Below, piece after piece: positions 1 to 7,557 of a stretch of 20,280 bases of DNA; position 1 is the first letter of the stretch; each line of letters begins with the position of its first letter. The notes under the pieces are model-generated. The model worked only from the letters and a program-made list of their open reading frames with translations. It did no database searches and was not told the DNA's origin. Position numbers and translations under genes: made by a program. The stretch comes from a virus. Location: the IMG/VR virus record IMGVR_UViG_3300008107_001370, positions 1 through 20,280 of that record; one strand, written 5' to 3'.

Positions 1-948
1 GGCAAATATGGTGTATTGGATTTGGGTAATATTGTCAGAGCCACATTAGAATCTGGCAGCGTTGTAGACAATCTCGATGTATTTGCCTTTGACACAACAG
101 AGCAAATGGGTAGTGATCAGTTTTGGACTGAATACGATGTAAGGTATGGTGAGGTGAGTGGTGGTGTTACAACTACAAATATAGCGTCTGGCACATATCG
201 AGTTTATAACAATTACAGCCGCAATTCTTGGGATCGAAAAGCATCTGATTTATTAAGTGCAATGATTCTTAGCAATAGACCGACAGATTCATATTGGTAT
301 GCCGGTGAGCCTGTGGTGTTATCTGTTTTCCTTCCTTCAGGTCAAACGTATGCAAGACAGGAAAAGTATAATGGATCGGTGCAAAATGAATATACGCATA
401 CTGGCAATGGCAATGCCTTTGTATTCGGTTGGACGCCTGCAAATGATGACATTACCTTTCAATTATCTGGCAGCGTTTCAGGTGTTATAGGTACGCGAAA
501 CATTAAAAAGAGGTGTGCGAAATACGATACGCATACACTTGTTTTTCTAAATGCTTTTGGTGCTTTTGATTCATATACTTTCATACATGGAAAGCTATTT
601 AATGACAATGAGAAAAAGAGATTCGAGCAAATGAGATGGTCTTTGTCAGGTGGTCAAATGGTTGACAAAGTAGGTTATGCTTACAATGAAGGATCAAAGG
701 TTTACGCTGGCAGCTATAAAGAAAAGATGCAGTTAACAACTGATATTTTAAGCACAGGTGAATATGACTGGTTATCTGAATTGATTAACAGCCCACTTGT
801 TTATTTACTTAATTCAACTACTCAGGATTTTTACCCTGTAATTATAACCGATACAAACTATGAGTTTAAAGATGATCGAATAAATAAAACAGATACTTTG
901 ACGGTAAATATTGAATTTTCAGTAGATAACAACGTTCAATTCAGATAA
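1..948 (+). CDS. Tail/baseplate-associated phage protein, 5'-truncated by window edge
   Basis: The reading frame is open from base 1 (it begins GKYGVLDLGN), so the true start lies upstream; the TTG at 16 is only an internal alternative. About 315 residues are visible. I know no enzymatic motif in it. The C-terminal half has a KKRCAKYDTHTLVFLNAFG segment followed by DSYTFIHGK, a pattern I recall from uncharacterised tail proteins of Bacteroidota phages, and the end (TLTVNIEFSVDNN) is beta-strand rich. It is followed after one base by the 950 gene through a TAAtATG junction, so the two are probably co-translated. Being next to a second large beta-rich protein and the tape measure suggests a tail-tip or baseplate role; this is inference from context. 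Specific function unknown. Confidence 0.8.
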   Translation, partial: GKYGVLDLGNIVRATLESGSVVDNLDVFAFDTTEQMGSDQFWTEYDVRYGEVSGGVTTTNIASGTYRVYNNYSRNSWDRKASDLLSAMILSNRPTDSYWYAGEPVVLSVFLPSGQTYARQEKYNGSVQNEYTHTGNGNAFVFGWTPANDDITFQLSGSVSGVIGTRNIKKRCAKYDTHTLVFLNAFGAFDSYTFIHGKLFNDNEKKRFEQMRWSLSGGQMVDKVGYAYNEGSKVYAGSYKEKMQLTTDILSTGEYDWLSELINSPLVYLLNSTTQDFYPVIITDTNYEFKDDRINKTDTLTVNIEFSVDNNVQFR

Positions 949-949
949 T

Positions 950-2785
950 ATGTATGAACTGTTCATAGAAGGGCAAAGGGCTGATATTAACGATCAGATC
1001 AGCGTGCAGCTTACATTCGCTATTGATGATGTGGCGAACTTTGCTTCACGTGAAACGACATTTAGCAAACAGATAGTTTTACCCGGTACCGGAAACAATA
1101 ATACCATATTCGGACATATTGCGGAGATGGGTAGCAACAATCCGTATTCACCTGGGCAGCCTAACATTGGTGCTGCTTTCAATGTAGCGCAAACAAGCAG
1201 AGCGGAATTAAGATTAAATGGTTTGTTAATACTTAGGGGTGTTTTTAGATTGACGGGTATAATAAAGGAAGGAGAAATGCTTGAATATGAAGGTGCTTTG
1301 TTCGGTGAGCTTTCCGGGTTAATGGCTGAGATCAGTAATAAGAAATTGGAGGATATAGATTTTAGTGATTACGATCATGTTTGGAATCATACTAATATTT
1401 CGGATAGTTGGGATGCGGAAAAGGGTAGCGGTTACTTTTATCCTCTTATTGATTATGGATTATATCGAGAAACTGAGATAGTAGCAAATTTAGGGGATTA
1501 CGACATGGGTACTTTTCGTCCTGCATTTTATGTGAAGGAATATATTGATAAAATGTTTGCAGCGGCTGGATATAGTTATTCATCCACTTTTTTTAATACC
1601 GATTATTTTAAGTCTTTAATCATCCCGCACAACGCAAAGGAGTTAACGAATAACAATCCTATTGCTTTGAATAGGGATGCAGATGAAACATTTACAGCTT
1701 CAGCACGTACATATCAGATTACTTTTAATACAGGTGATATAGGTTTATTTACCACATCAGATAGCAAAACGTTTACATTAGGTGGCTCTGTTGCTATCAA
1801 TGCAAATATAACGGCTCAAATAGACATTTCTAATTACAATGGTTTTGTCAATGATGCACGTTTGCAAATACGAAAAGGAACCACTACTTTAAAAGAAATA
1901 ACTATTGGTGCCGTAGGATCGCACATCGTTTCTATTGAGAATGTTTCTTTGTCTGTTGGCGATACTATTAGCATCAGATTTGCAGACCTTACTATAGGTG
2001 CTGACATTGAATATACCGGCAATGTACTTGTAATAACAACAACTCCAATTACCGTACCTGCTCAAATAGGATCACAGCTATATGTTAATGATAGTATTCC
2101 TAAGGGTATATTTCAAAAAGACTTTTTAGCTTCAATAATCAAAATGTTTAATCTTTATGTTTATGAGGATAAAGAGAATGAAAAGAAGTTGAATATTGAA
2201 CCATATATTGATTTTATGAGTGCTACAGATGTCGATTGGACTTATAAGGTAGCAAGAGATAAAAGTTGGCAGATAGTACCTATGGGCAATTTGAATGCAA
2301 GAATATTTGAATATAAATACAAAGATGATTCCGATTATTATAATGAAAGCTATCGGAAAAAATTTAATCAGAATTACGGCGATAGGCAATTTGATACTGG
2401 TTTTCAGTTTTCAAACGACAAACAAACAACAGAGATAATCTTTGCATCTTCGCCATTGATTCAATACGATAGCTCTGACAAATACGTGGTTCCTGTTTAC
2501 AAAAAGTCTAATGAGTTATCTGCTGAAGATAGGATGGATTCAAACATTAGGATTTTATTCAGCAAAAAACTTTCATGTGATAGTTACAATATTACAGGCG
2601 GGGAAACACCATACGCAAAAACTGCTTATGGCTATGCAGGTCATTTAGACGATCCGATCAATCCTACTCAAGATTTGAATTTTGGCGCACCTTCAGAGGT
2701 TTACTTTACAGTAAGCACATACCCTTCAAATAATCTATTTAATAGGTTTTGGAGCAATTACATTGCTGAAATAGCTATGATGTGA
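950..2785 (+). CDS. Large tail-tip/baseplate-like phage protein, C-terminus probably frameshifted
   Basis: The 611-residue product starts at ATG 950, one base after the previous stop. It opens MYELFIEGQRADINDQ and continues with beta-rich sequence (ASRETTFSKQIVLPGTGNN), a layout I recall from a conserved Bacteroidota phage tail protein; a middle region (about residues 245-370) looks like an inserted beta-sandwich. The end in this frame is ...WSNYIAEIAMM and stop at 2783. Reading the -1 frame from about 2770 instead gives SYDVTNNELVKVELLKIIDNG and stops at 2838, overlapping the start of the tape-measure gene by 8 bases, like the other tight junctions here. That continuation looks more natural and fills the otherwise empty 2786-2830 gap. 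A lost base near 2771-2776 is the simplest explanation. Baseplate hub or tail-tip function is inferred from position only. Confidence 0.82.
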   Translation: MYELFIEGQRADINDQISVQLTFAIDDVANFASRETTFSKQIVLPGTGNNNTIFGHIAEMGSNNPYSPGQPNIGAAFNVAQTSRAELRLNGLLILRGVFRLTGIIKEGEMLEYEGALFGELSGLMAEISNKKLEDIDFSDYDHVWNHTNISDSWDAEKGSGYFYPLIDYGLYRETEIVANLGDYDMGTFRPAFYVKEYIDKMFAAAGYSYSSTFFNTDYFKSLIIPHNAKELTNNNPIALNRDADETFTASARTYQITFNTGDIGLFTTSDSKTFTLGGSVAINANITAQIDISNYNGFVNDARLQIRKGTTTLKEITIGAVGSHIVSIENVSLSVGDTISIRFADLTIGADIEYTGNVLVITTTPITVPAQIGSQLYVNDSIPKGIFQKDFLASIIKMFNLYVYEDKENEKKLNIEPYIDFMSATDVDWTYKVARDKSWQIVPMGNLNARIFEYKYKDDSDYYNESYRKKFNQNYGDRQFDTGFQFSNDKQTTEIIFASSPLIQYDSSDKYVVPVYKKSNELSAEDRMDSNIRILFSKKLSCDSYNITGGETPYAKTAYGYAGHLDDPINPTQDLNFGAPSEVYFTVSTYPSNNLFNRFWSNYIAEIAMM

Positions 2786-2830
2786 CGAATAATGAATTGG
2801 TAAAAGTTGAACTTTTAAAAATAATTGATA

Positions 2831-4495
2831 ATGGCTAATACGGTTATTGGGGCAAGTGTACAGGTAGATTTTAAGTCGGTTGGTAATATGCGAAAAGCTT
2901 TGAAAGAAGCTAATCAGGAACTAATTGCCATGCAGGATAAATTTGGTGATGCATCTGATCAGGCATTTGCGGCGGCAAAAAAAGTAGCTGAATTAAAAGA
3001 CAAAATACAAGATGCAAGGGAGACGGCTGATTTATTTGACCCCGGTAAAAAGTTTCAGGCATTTGTTGATGTTGGCGCAACTATAGCAGCTGGTTTTAGT
3101 GCGGTGCAAGGCGCAATGGCATTAGTAGGTACAGAAAGTGAGGACGTACAAAGGGCTCTTTTAAAAGTACAGGGCGCAATGGCATTTGCTCAAGGTTTAG
3201 GGCAATTAAGGCAATTCGGTGAATCTTGGGATAGGATGATAGGTATTGTGAAAAAAGCAACAGCAGGTGTAAGTGCATTCGGCAAAGCTCTTATGGCTAC
3301 TGGTATTGGGTTATTTATTGCCGCTATAGGAACTCTTGTCGCTTATTGGGATGATTTAAAAGATGCTATTTCAGGAACAAGTGAAATGGCGAAGGCGTAT
3401 GCTGAAGCACAAAAAGAGGTTACAAAAGCCGTTACGGATGCAAGGACTAAATTAACGGAGGTAACGACTGCTTTTAAATTAGCAAAAGAAGGTAAAATTT
3501 CAGCAAGTGAAGCACTTGAAATTTATAATGAAAACTTAGGAGATACCTTAGGCAAAACAACCGATTTAAGTGATGCTGAAGCTACAGTTGCTAATAATAC
3601 AAAGGCATATTTAAAAGCTATTGAATTAAGAACAAAAGCACAGGTTTTTTATGCAAAAGCGGCTGAAGCGGCTGTAAAAGCTCAATCAGGTGAAGAGGTG
3701 GAGGCTTCATTTACTCAATCAGTTGAAAACTTCTTTACTACATGGGGCGTCTTGGGTGCTGTCACCGGTGATATTTTTGAGGCACAGGAAAAGTCAAGAC
3801 AGGAAAATATAAATAAGTTTTTGGAAATGGAGGGGCAATTAACTGAGGAAGCGAATAAGCTTGTTGCGCAGGCTATTGAAGCAGAATCAGAATTGAATGT
3901 AGTAAAAGAAAAAAATAATAAAAAATATGAGCAAGAGGAAAAAAGAAGAAGTGAAGAGGAAAAAAGAAGAAGTGATTTACAGAAAAAGTTGAATGATGAT
4001 CAAATAAAAAGAACTGAGGAACTTAATAAGGCAATAGAAACACAATTTGAAGTAACTGAAAGTTTATTATCTTTTAACCTTTCTGCTAAAGATAAAGAGA
4101 TACTTGAATTAGGTAAAAAATATAATGAGCAAAAGAAAATACTTGAAAAAGGAGGACAAAGCACTGTTGCACTAACTGCATTATTTGAAAAACAAAAGCA
4201 AGAGATAATTGACAAATATGCAAAAGAAGAAAGGGAAAAAGAAAAACAATTTTTAGAAGATCTTAATAAATTAAATGAGGAAATAACCATTGCCGGTATA
4301 ACTGATTTAAGAGAAAAAGAAAGAGCTGAATTAGCTATTTCATATTCTGAAAAATTAGCAGAATTAGAAAAAAATGAAAAATATAACGAAGATCAAAAAG
4401 CAAAATTAAGAGCTGCTTTACTGATCAAACAAAAAATAGATGAAGATGCTTTAACTGAAAAATTCAGGCAAGAGGACTTACAAAAAAGAGCATGA
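2831..4495 (+). CDS. Tail tape measure protein, N-terminal part (frame interrupted)
   Basis: I chose ATG 2831 (MANTVIGASVQVDFK) over the TTG at 2825. It encodes about 554 residues: an N-terminal VDFKSVGNMRKALKEANQEL segment typical of tape measures, hydrophobic stretches (FVDVGATIAAGFSAVQGAMA and ATGIGLFIAAIGTLVAYW), then long charged alpha-helical coiled coil with K/E-rich heptads from about residue 350 on. Tape measures span the tail lumen, set its length and help DNA enter the cell. The frame ends at TGA 4493 just after an A6 run (4482-4487); the sequence continues in another frame to 5177 with the same coiled-coil character, so this is the front part of one gene. A 21-bp tandem duplication lies at 3935-3976. 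Confidence 0.85.
   Translation: MANTVIGASVQVDFKSVGNMRKALKEANQELIAMQDKFGDASDQAFAAAKKVAELKDKIQDARETADLFDPGKKFQAFVDVGATIAAGFSAVQGAMALVGTESEDVQRALLKVQGAMAFAQGLGQLRQFGESWDRMIGIVKKATAGVSAFGKALMATGIGLFIAAIGTLVAYWDDLKDAISGTSEMAKAYAEAQKEVTKAVTDARTKLTEVTTAFKLAKEGKISASEALEIYNENLGDTLGKTTDLSDAEATVANNTKAYLKAIELRTKAQVFYAKAAEAAVKAQSGEEVEASFTQSVENFFTTWGVLGAVTGDIFEAQEKSRQENINKFLEMEGQLTEEANKLVAQAIEAESELNVVKEKNNKKYEQEEKRRSEEEKRRSDLQKKLNDDQIKRTEELNKAIETQFEVTESLLSFNLSAKDKEILELGKKYNEQKKILEKGGQSTVALTALFEKQKQEIIDKYAKEEREKEKQFLEDLNKLNEEITIAGITDLREKERAELAISYSEKLAELEKNEKYNEDQKAKLRAALLIKQKIDEDALTEKFRQEDLQKRA
3935..3976 (+). repeat. 21-bp in-frame tandem duplication in tape measure
   Basis: Two adjacent 21-bp units (3935-3955 and 3956-3976) are identical in their first 20 bases, beginning GAGGAAAAAAGAAG, and encode EEKRRSE then EEKRRSD. 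The unit keeps the frame and adds one heptad of the coiled coil. It looks like a recent slippage duplication, which in a tape measure could add slightly to tail length. Confidence 0.9.
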
Positions 4496-5177
4496 AAGTG
4501 AAGATGAAAGAAAAAATTATATTCAAAACATCAATAATCAGATTGATGCAATAAATAAACAAAGCCATGATAAAAAAATTGCAGATCTTAATCAATTACT
4601 TGATTTAACATTAGGTGTATTGTCAACACTAAGGCAGGCTAATGATACTGATCTAAATACAAAAAAACAGCAATATGATCGGGATCAAAAAAACTTGCAA
4701 CAAATGCTCAATAATAAACAAATATCTGAAGAGCAATATGCTGCAAAAAGAAAACAACTGGACGAAGAGCAAAATGAAGTATTAAAAAAATCATTTAAAA
4801 GAAATCAGATTATAGCTATTGCTGAAGCGATAATGAATACAGCAAAAGGTGTTACAAATGCTTTGGGTAGTCTTCCTCCTCCTTTCAGTTTTATACAAGC
4901 CGCTGCAACTGCTTTGTTAGGTGGTTTACAAGTTAATATGATTAGGAAACAAAAGCCTGATTTAATCGAATCTGGACGTATTCCGATAAGTGGCGGCGCT
5001 GGTGGTGCTGCACCTATGACACCTGCATTATCTGCAGCCGTACAGGGACAGGCTTTAAACGCTGAGGCAATAAACAACTTAAGCAATCAGGCTGTAAGAG
5101 CATACGTAATGAATTCAGATATTCAAAACAATAATCAAAGAAACGCATATTTGCAGCGAAATGCAAGATTAGGATAA
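4488..5177 (+). CDS. Tail tape measure protein, C-terminal part (shifted frame)
   Basis: The frame is open across the stop of the previous segment and carries on its helical sequence (EHESEDERKNYIQNI...). No ATG occurs in it before 4620, where only a TTG exists, so an independent start is unlikely. It encodes a coiled coil (KKQQYDRDQKNLQQMLNNKQ), then a hydrophobic stretch (IAIAEAIMNTAKGVTNALG...AAATALLGGLQVNMI) and a Gly/Ala-rich segment, which is how Bacteroidota phage tape measures often end as I recall them. Removing one A from the run at 4482-4487 (CAA AAA GAG) joins both parts into one protein of about 780 residues. I cannot tell sequencing error, true mutation or programmed slippage apart. 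The stop joins the next gene by TAAtATG. Confidence 0.78.
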   Translation, partial: EHESEDERKNYIQNINNQIDAINKQSHDKKIADLNQLLDLTLGVLSTLRQANDTDLNTKKQQYDRDQKNLQQMLNNKQISEEQYAAKRKQLDEEQNEVLKKSFKRNQIIAIAEAIMNTAKGVTNALGSLPPPFSFIQAAATALLGGLQVNMIRKQKPDLIESGRIPISGGAGGAAPMTPALSAAVQGQALNAEAINNLSNQAVRAYVMNSDIQNNNQRNAYLQRNARLG

Positions 5178-5178
5178 T

Positions 5179-6210
5179 ATGGAAAAGTTACCACTATTCA
5201 AATTGACAATAAAAGAAGACGAAAATTCAATTCAGGAAGTTAACGCGGTAGCGTTGGTTGACATACCGGCAATAGGTGAAAACTTCTTTGCATTTGAAAA
5301 ACAGATATTTGTTGAGCCGAAAGCAGACGAATCAGAAGAGGAGTTTATACCACGCTGCATTTCGTATATGATAGGTGAAGGCAAAGAGCAGGATCAAGCG
5401 GCTGCTATCTGTTACAGCAAATGGAGTTCTCGAAATGAGAACTTTCAGGAAAGCTACAGCGATTATCCAAAAGAAGCAAGTGAGAACGCAAAGGTTGCTT
5501 TAAGATGGGCCGAAGAAAATGGGTGGGGTGAATGTGGCACGCCTGTAGGCAAGGCAAGGGCGAATCAATTAGCAAAAGGTGAAGCCATAACGCGCGATAC
5601 TATAGCACGTATGGCAGCTTTTGAAAGGCACCGGCAAAACAGTCAAAAGGAATTAGGGGACGGTTGCGGTAGGCTTATGTGGTTAGCGTGGGGCGGTGAT
5701 GCTGGCATAGAGTGGGCGCAAAGGAAACTTGAGCAGATAGATCGTCAAAAGATGCATGCTTTTTCTGTAGTCAATAATGAAGAACGTATTGTAGTCGGCC
5801 CTGCAATGATCCCTGATATGCCTATTTACAGAAGAGACGAAACAGGCGAATATTATGTTTTCTTTGACAAAAAGACTATTGAAACAATCGCTTTAAAATT
5901 TTATGCAAAAGGGTTTCAGCAAAGCGCAAACGAAATGCATACAAAGCCTGTAGAAGGAATTACATTCTTTATGTCTTGGATAGCAGATGAAAGTAAAGGC
6001 ATTCCGAAAATGAAGCAATTTGAAGACCTACCAGATGGCACATGGTTTTTGGGTGCAAAGGTTATGAATGATGAAACTTGGTCTAAGGTTAAGGATGGCA
6101 CGTTCAAAGGCTTCAGCGTTGAAGGTATGTTCGATATGACAGAGGTAAAAATGAGAATGAAAGAAGAAGAGATAATTGAAAAGCTAAGAGATTTGTTAAG
6201 AGATTTTTAA
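5179..6210 (+). CDS. XkdF-like prohead protease with inserted domains
   Basis: The 343-residue protein resembles phage PBSX XkdF-type putative serine proteases, which process the capsid/scaffold during head assembly. Visible parts in order: an N-terminal start (VNAVALVDIPAIGENFFAF, about 20-40); a small Cys-containing segment with RCISYMIGEGKEQDQAAAIC (59-78); a block at about 95-188 with YPKEASENAKVALRW, ARANQLAKGEAITRDTIARM and LMWLAWGGDAGIEWA; then the protease core from about 193. His254 (NEMHTKP) and Ser313 (FKGFSVEGMF) are the best candidates for the catalytic pair; assigning them is inference. The two inserted modules interrupt the fold between its first strand and the catalytic part. 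The gene follows the tape measure by one base and ends just ahead of a strong terminator, so it closes the upstream transcription unit rather than opening the capsid unit. Confidence 0.83.
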   Translation: MEKLPLFKLTIKEDENSIQEVNAVALVDIPAIGENFFAFEKQIFVEPKADESEEEFIPRCISYMIGEGKEQDQAAAICYSKWSSRNENFQESYSDYPKEASENAKVALRWAEENGWGECGTPVGKARANQLAKGEAITRDTIARMAAFERHRQNSQKELGDGCGRLMWLAWGGDAGIEWAQRKLEQIDRQKMHAFSVVNNEERIVVGPAMIPDMPIYRRDETGEYYVFFDKKTIETIALKFYAKGFQQSANEMHTKPVEGITFFMSWIADESKGIPKMKQFEDLPDGTWFLGAKVMNDETWSKVKDGTFKGFSVEGMFDMTEVKMRMKEEEIIEKLRDLLRDF

Positions 6211-6243
6211 TTCGGTTTTTGTGTTTGATTTAGGTTTACAACT

Positions 6244-6274
6244 CCCCTGCCTGTTTTTACGGGCGGGGTTTTTT
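6244..6274 (+). terminator. Intrinsic terminator after the protease gene
   Basis: CCCC-(T)-GCCTG at 6244-6253 pairs with CGGGCGGGG at 6260-6268, giving nine pairs with one bulged T and one G-U, a 6-nt loop, and then six T (6269-6274). It sits 34 bases after the protease stop and 11 bases before the glycosyltransferase start. It resembles the terminator at 9641 in stem sequence (CTGCCTG). Confidence 0.9.
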
Positions 6275-6284
6275 ATTCGTATTT

Positions 6285-7295
6285 ATGTTTATGAAAATCC
6301 TAACACTAACACAAAAATTCAGCGGCTGTGGATATCACAGGCTTATGATTCCGATCTCTTTAATGGAAAAAGAATACGGCAGAATTACCGATTCAATGAC
6401 AGAAGATCAATGGGATGAAAACAATTACGACATTGTTTTTATTAATCGCATCTGGGAACTTGAAAACCTAATTGAAAGACGTAAACAGAAAGGTTTTAAA
6501 TTAGTTGTGGATGTAGATGATTATTGGATTCTTTCTCATGATCATTTGATGTACGAAGGGTATAATGCCTCAAATTTTGCGGCTAAGTTAATTCACCACA
6601 TGAGGGAGGCTGATCTTGTTACTTGTACTCATGAAAGGCTTGCAGACGCTATTTACCAACACAATAAGAATGTTGAAATATTACCGAATGCCATACCTTA
6701 TGGGCAGGCACAATTCAATGGTGAAAGGGTTATAACAGATTCGGTAAAATTGTTTTGGGCAGGTGGGATAACACACGAACAGGATTTAAAATTATTACAA
6801 GCACCATTAAAAAAGTTGTCAGGTAACATCCAAATGGTAATGGGTGGCTTTGCAGATTCTAACGATACGGAGCGTTATTACTGGCATCGTATGGCTAATT
6901 ATTTCACATCTGATCAGACTTTGCCGCACATGTTAATTCGTGGCATGGATGTGTTTAATTACTACGAAATGTTCAAACATTCGGACATTATGTTAGTGCC
7001 TTTGGTGAAAAATAATTTTAACGGATTTAAGTCAAATATTAAACTTTTGGAGGCGGCTGGTAAGGCTATTCCTGTCATTGTTTCTCATGTCGATCCTTAC
7101 TTAGGTTTTCCTGAAGATGTCGTAAAATATGTCAAAAAAAGCAGTGATTGGATTCGATATATTAACGATTTGGTCAACGATAAAGATATGCGCGATGAAC
7201 TTGGAGTTTTATTGCATACATACTGCGCTAAGTATTTCAATTTCAATGAGATAAACAAAAAAAGAAAATCAGCTTTTTTAAAATTATTGAATTGA
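6285..7295 (+). CDS. GT-B family glycosyltransferase (GT4-like)
   Basis: A 336-residue (or 334 from the second ATG at 6291, MKILTLTQKFSGCGYHR) glycosyltransferase of GT-B fold. The N-terminal Rossmann half has a SGCGYHR loop, YDIVFINRIW and the VVDVDDYW motif; a LVTCTHERLAD segment and EILPNAIPY lead into the C-terminal half, with KLFWAGGITHEQDL and a donor-site region GFKSNIKLLEAAGKAIPVIV whose Glu matches the conserved acidic residue of GT4-type enzymes. It would move a sugar from a nucleotide-sugar to an unknown acceptor: a virion protein, host surface glycan or DNA base. No signal peptide or membrane segment is seen, so it should be cytoplasmic. It starts right behind a terminator and is followed by 262 non-coding bases, so it looks like a moron inserted in the morphogenesis region. 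Acceptor not predictable from sequence. Confidence 0.88.
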   Translation: MFMKILTLTQKFSGCGYHRLMIPISLMEKEYGRITDSMTEDQWDENNYDIVFINRIWELENLIERRKQKGFKLVVDVDDYWILSHDHLMYEGYNASNFAAKLIHHMREADLVTCTHERLADAIYQHNKNVEILPNAIPYGQAQFNGERVITDSVKLFWAGGITHEQDLKLLQAPLKKLSGNIQMVMGGFADSNDTERYYWHRMANYFTSDQTLPHMLIRGMDVFNYYEMFKHSDIMLVPLVKNNFNGFKSNIKLLEAAGKAIPVIVSHVDPYLGFPEDVVKYVKKSSDWIRYINDLVNDKDMRDELGVLLHTYCAKYFNFNEINKKRKSAFLKLLN

Positions 7296-7302
7296 CTAAA
7301 AT

Positions 7303-7350
7303 AGGGGGGCTAATAGGGAGGCTATTAGGGAGGGCAATGGGGAGGCTTAT
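7303..7350 (+). repeat. Four tandem 12-bp G-rich repeats
   Basis: Four contiguous 12-mers: AGGGGGGCTAAT (7303), AGGGAGGCTATT (7315), AGGGAGGGCAAT (7327) and GGGGAGGCTTAT (7339). The array starts 8 bases after the glycosyltransferase stop. It contains four or more runs of at least three G on the + strand with short loops, so a G-quadruplex is possible, and a perfect inverted pair CTAATAG/CTATTAG (7310-7316, 7322-7328). The role is unknown. Confidence 0.9.
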
Positions 7351-7372
7351 GCAAAGAAAAGGAAAGGAAAGT

Positions 7373-7398
7373 AAATAAAGTAAAGAAATAAAGTAAAG
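7373..7398 (+). repeat. 13-bp perfect tandem duplication
   Basis: AAATAAAGTAAAG is present twice back to back (7373-7385, 7386-7398) in a nearly all-purine stretch that follows the G-rich array. It is non-coding, between the glycosyltransferase and the scaffold gene. Confidence 0.88.
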
Positions 7399-7404
7399 TA
7401 TAGT

Positions 7405-7482
7405 ATGCGTTTTCACGCATCTCAATTCAGTTTAATTTTTTTTTAGTTTGTACGGTCAATGTACGTACAAAAAAACGTACAT
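7405..7482 (+). promoter_or_regulatory. Putative regulatory region ahead of capsid operon
   Basis: Elements seen: a 6-bp hairpin ATGCGT-TTTC-ACGCAT (7405-7420), a T9 run (7436-7444), and a cluster of four GTAC words (7450-7480) that includes the perfect palindrome TGTACGTACA (7460-7469) and the inverted pair ATGTACGT / ACGTACAT (7459-7466, 7475-7482). A Bacteroidota-type promoter (TTTG, about 19 nt, TAnnTTTG) is only loosely matched by TTAGTTTG at 7443, so I do not place one. Palindromes upstream of a highly expressed structural operon suggest operator sites, as inference. The rest of 7483-7557 is AT-rich with no further structure I can see. Confidence 0.4.
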
Positions 7483-7557
7483 AAAAACTACTTTTTGCTT
7501 TTACAAAATGCCGCTTTTTCATTGGTAAATGTCTAGTTTTTTTCGGTTTAGGTATAT

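Noticed and set aside
2132-2389. Minus-strand ORF of 85 aa rich in Ile/Phe
   Set aside because: It is the antisense of the 950 gene; the hydrophobic composition follows from AT-rich coding on the other strand.
2768-2785. Programmed -1 frameshift site
   Set aside because: The sequence lacks an X XXY YYZ slippery heptamer and a clear downstream structure, so an indel is preferred.
6221-6418. Plus-strand ORF of 65 aa before the glycosyltransferase
   Set aside because: It reads through the terminator hairpin and then overlaps the glycosyltransferase in another frame; not plausible as a protein.
7303-7398. CRISPR array
   Set aside because: Repeats are contiguous 12- and 13-mers with no spacers and no cas genes nearby.
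7441-7450. Bacteroidota -7 promoter box
   Set aside because: TTAGTTTG only approximates TAnnTTTG and no TTTG lies at the needed distance upstream.
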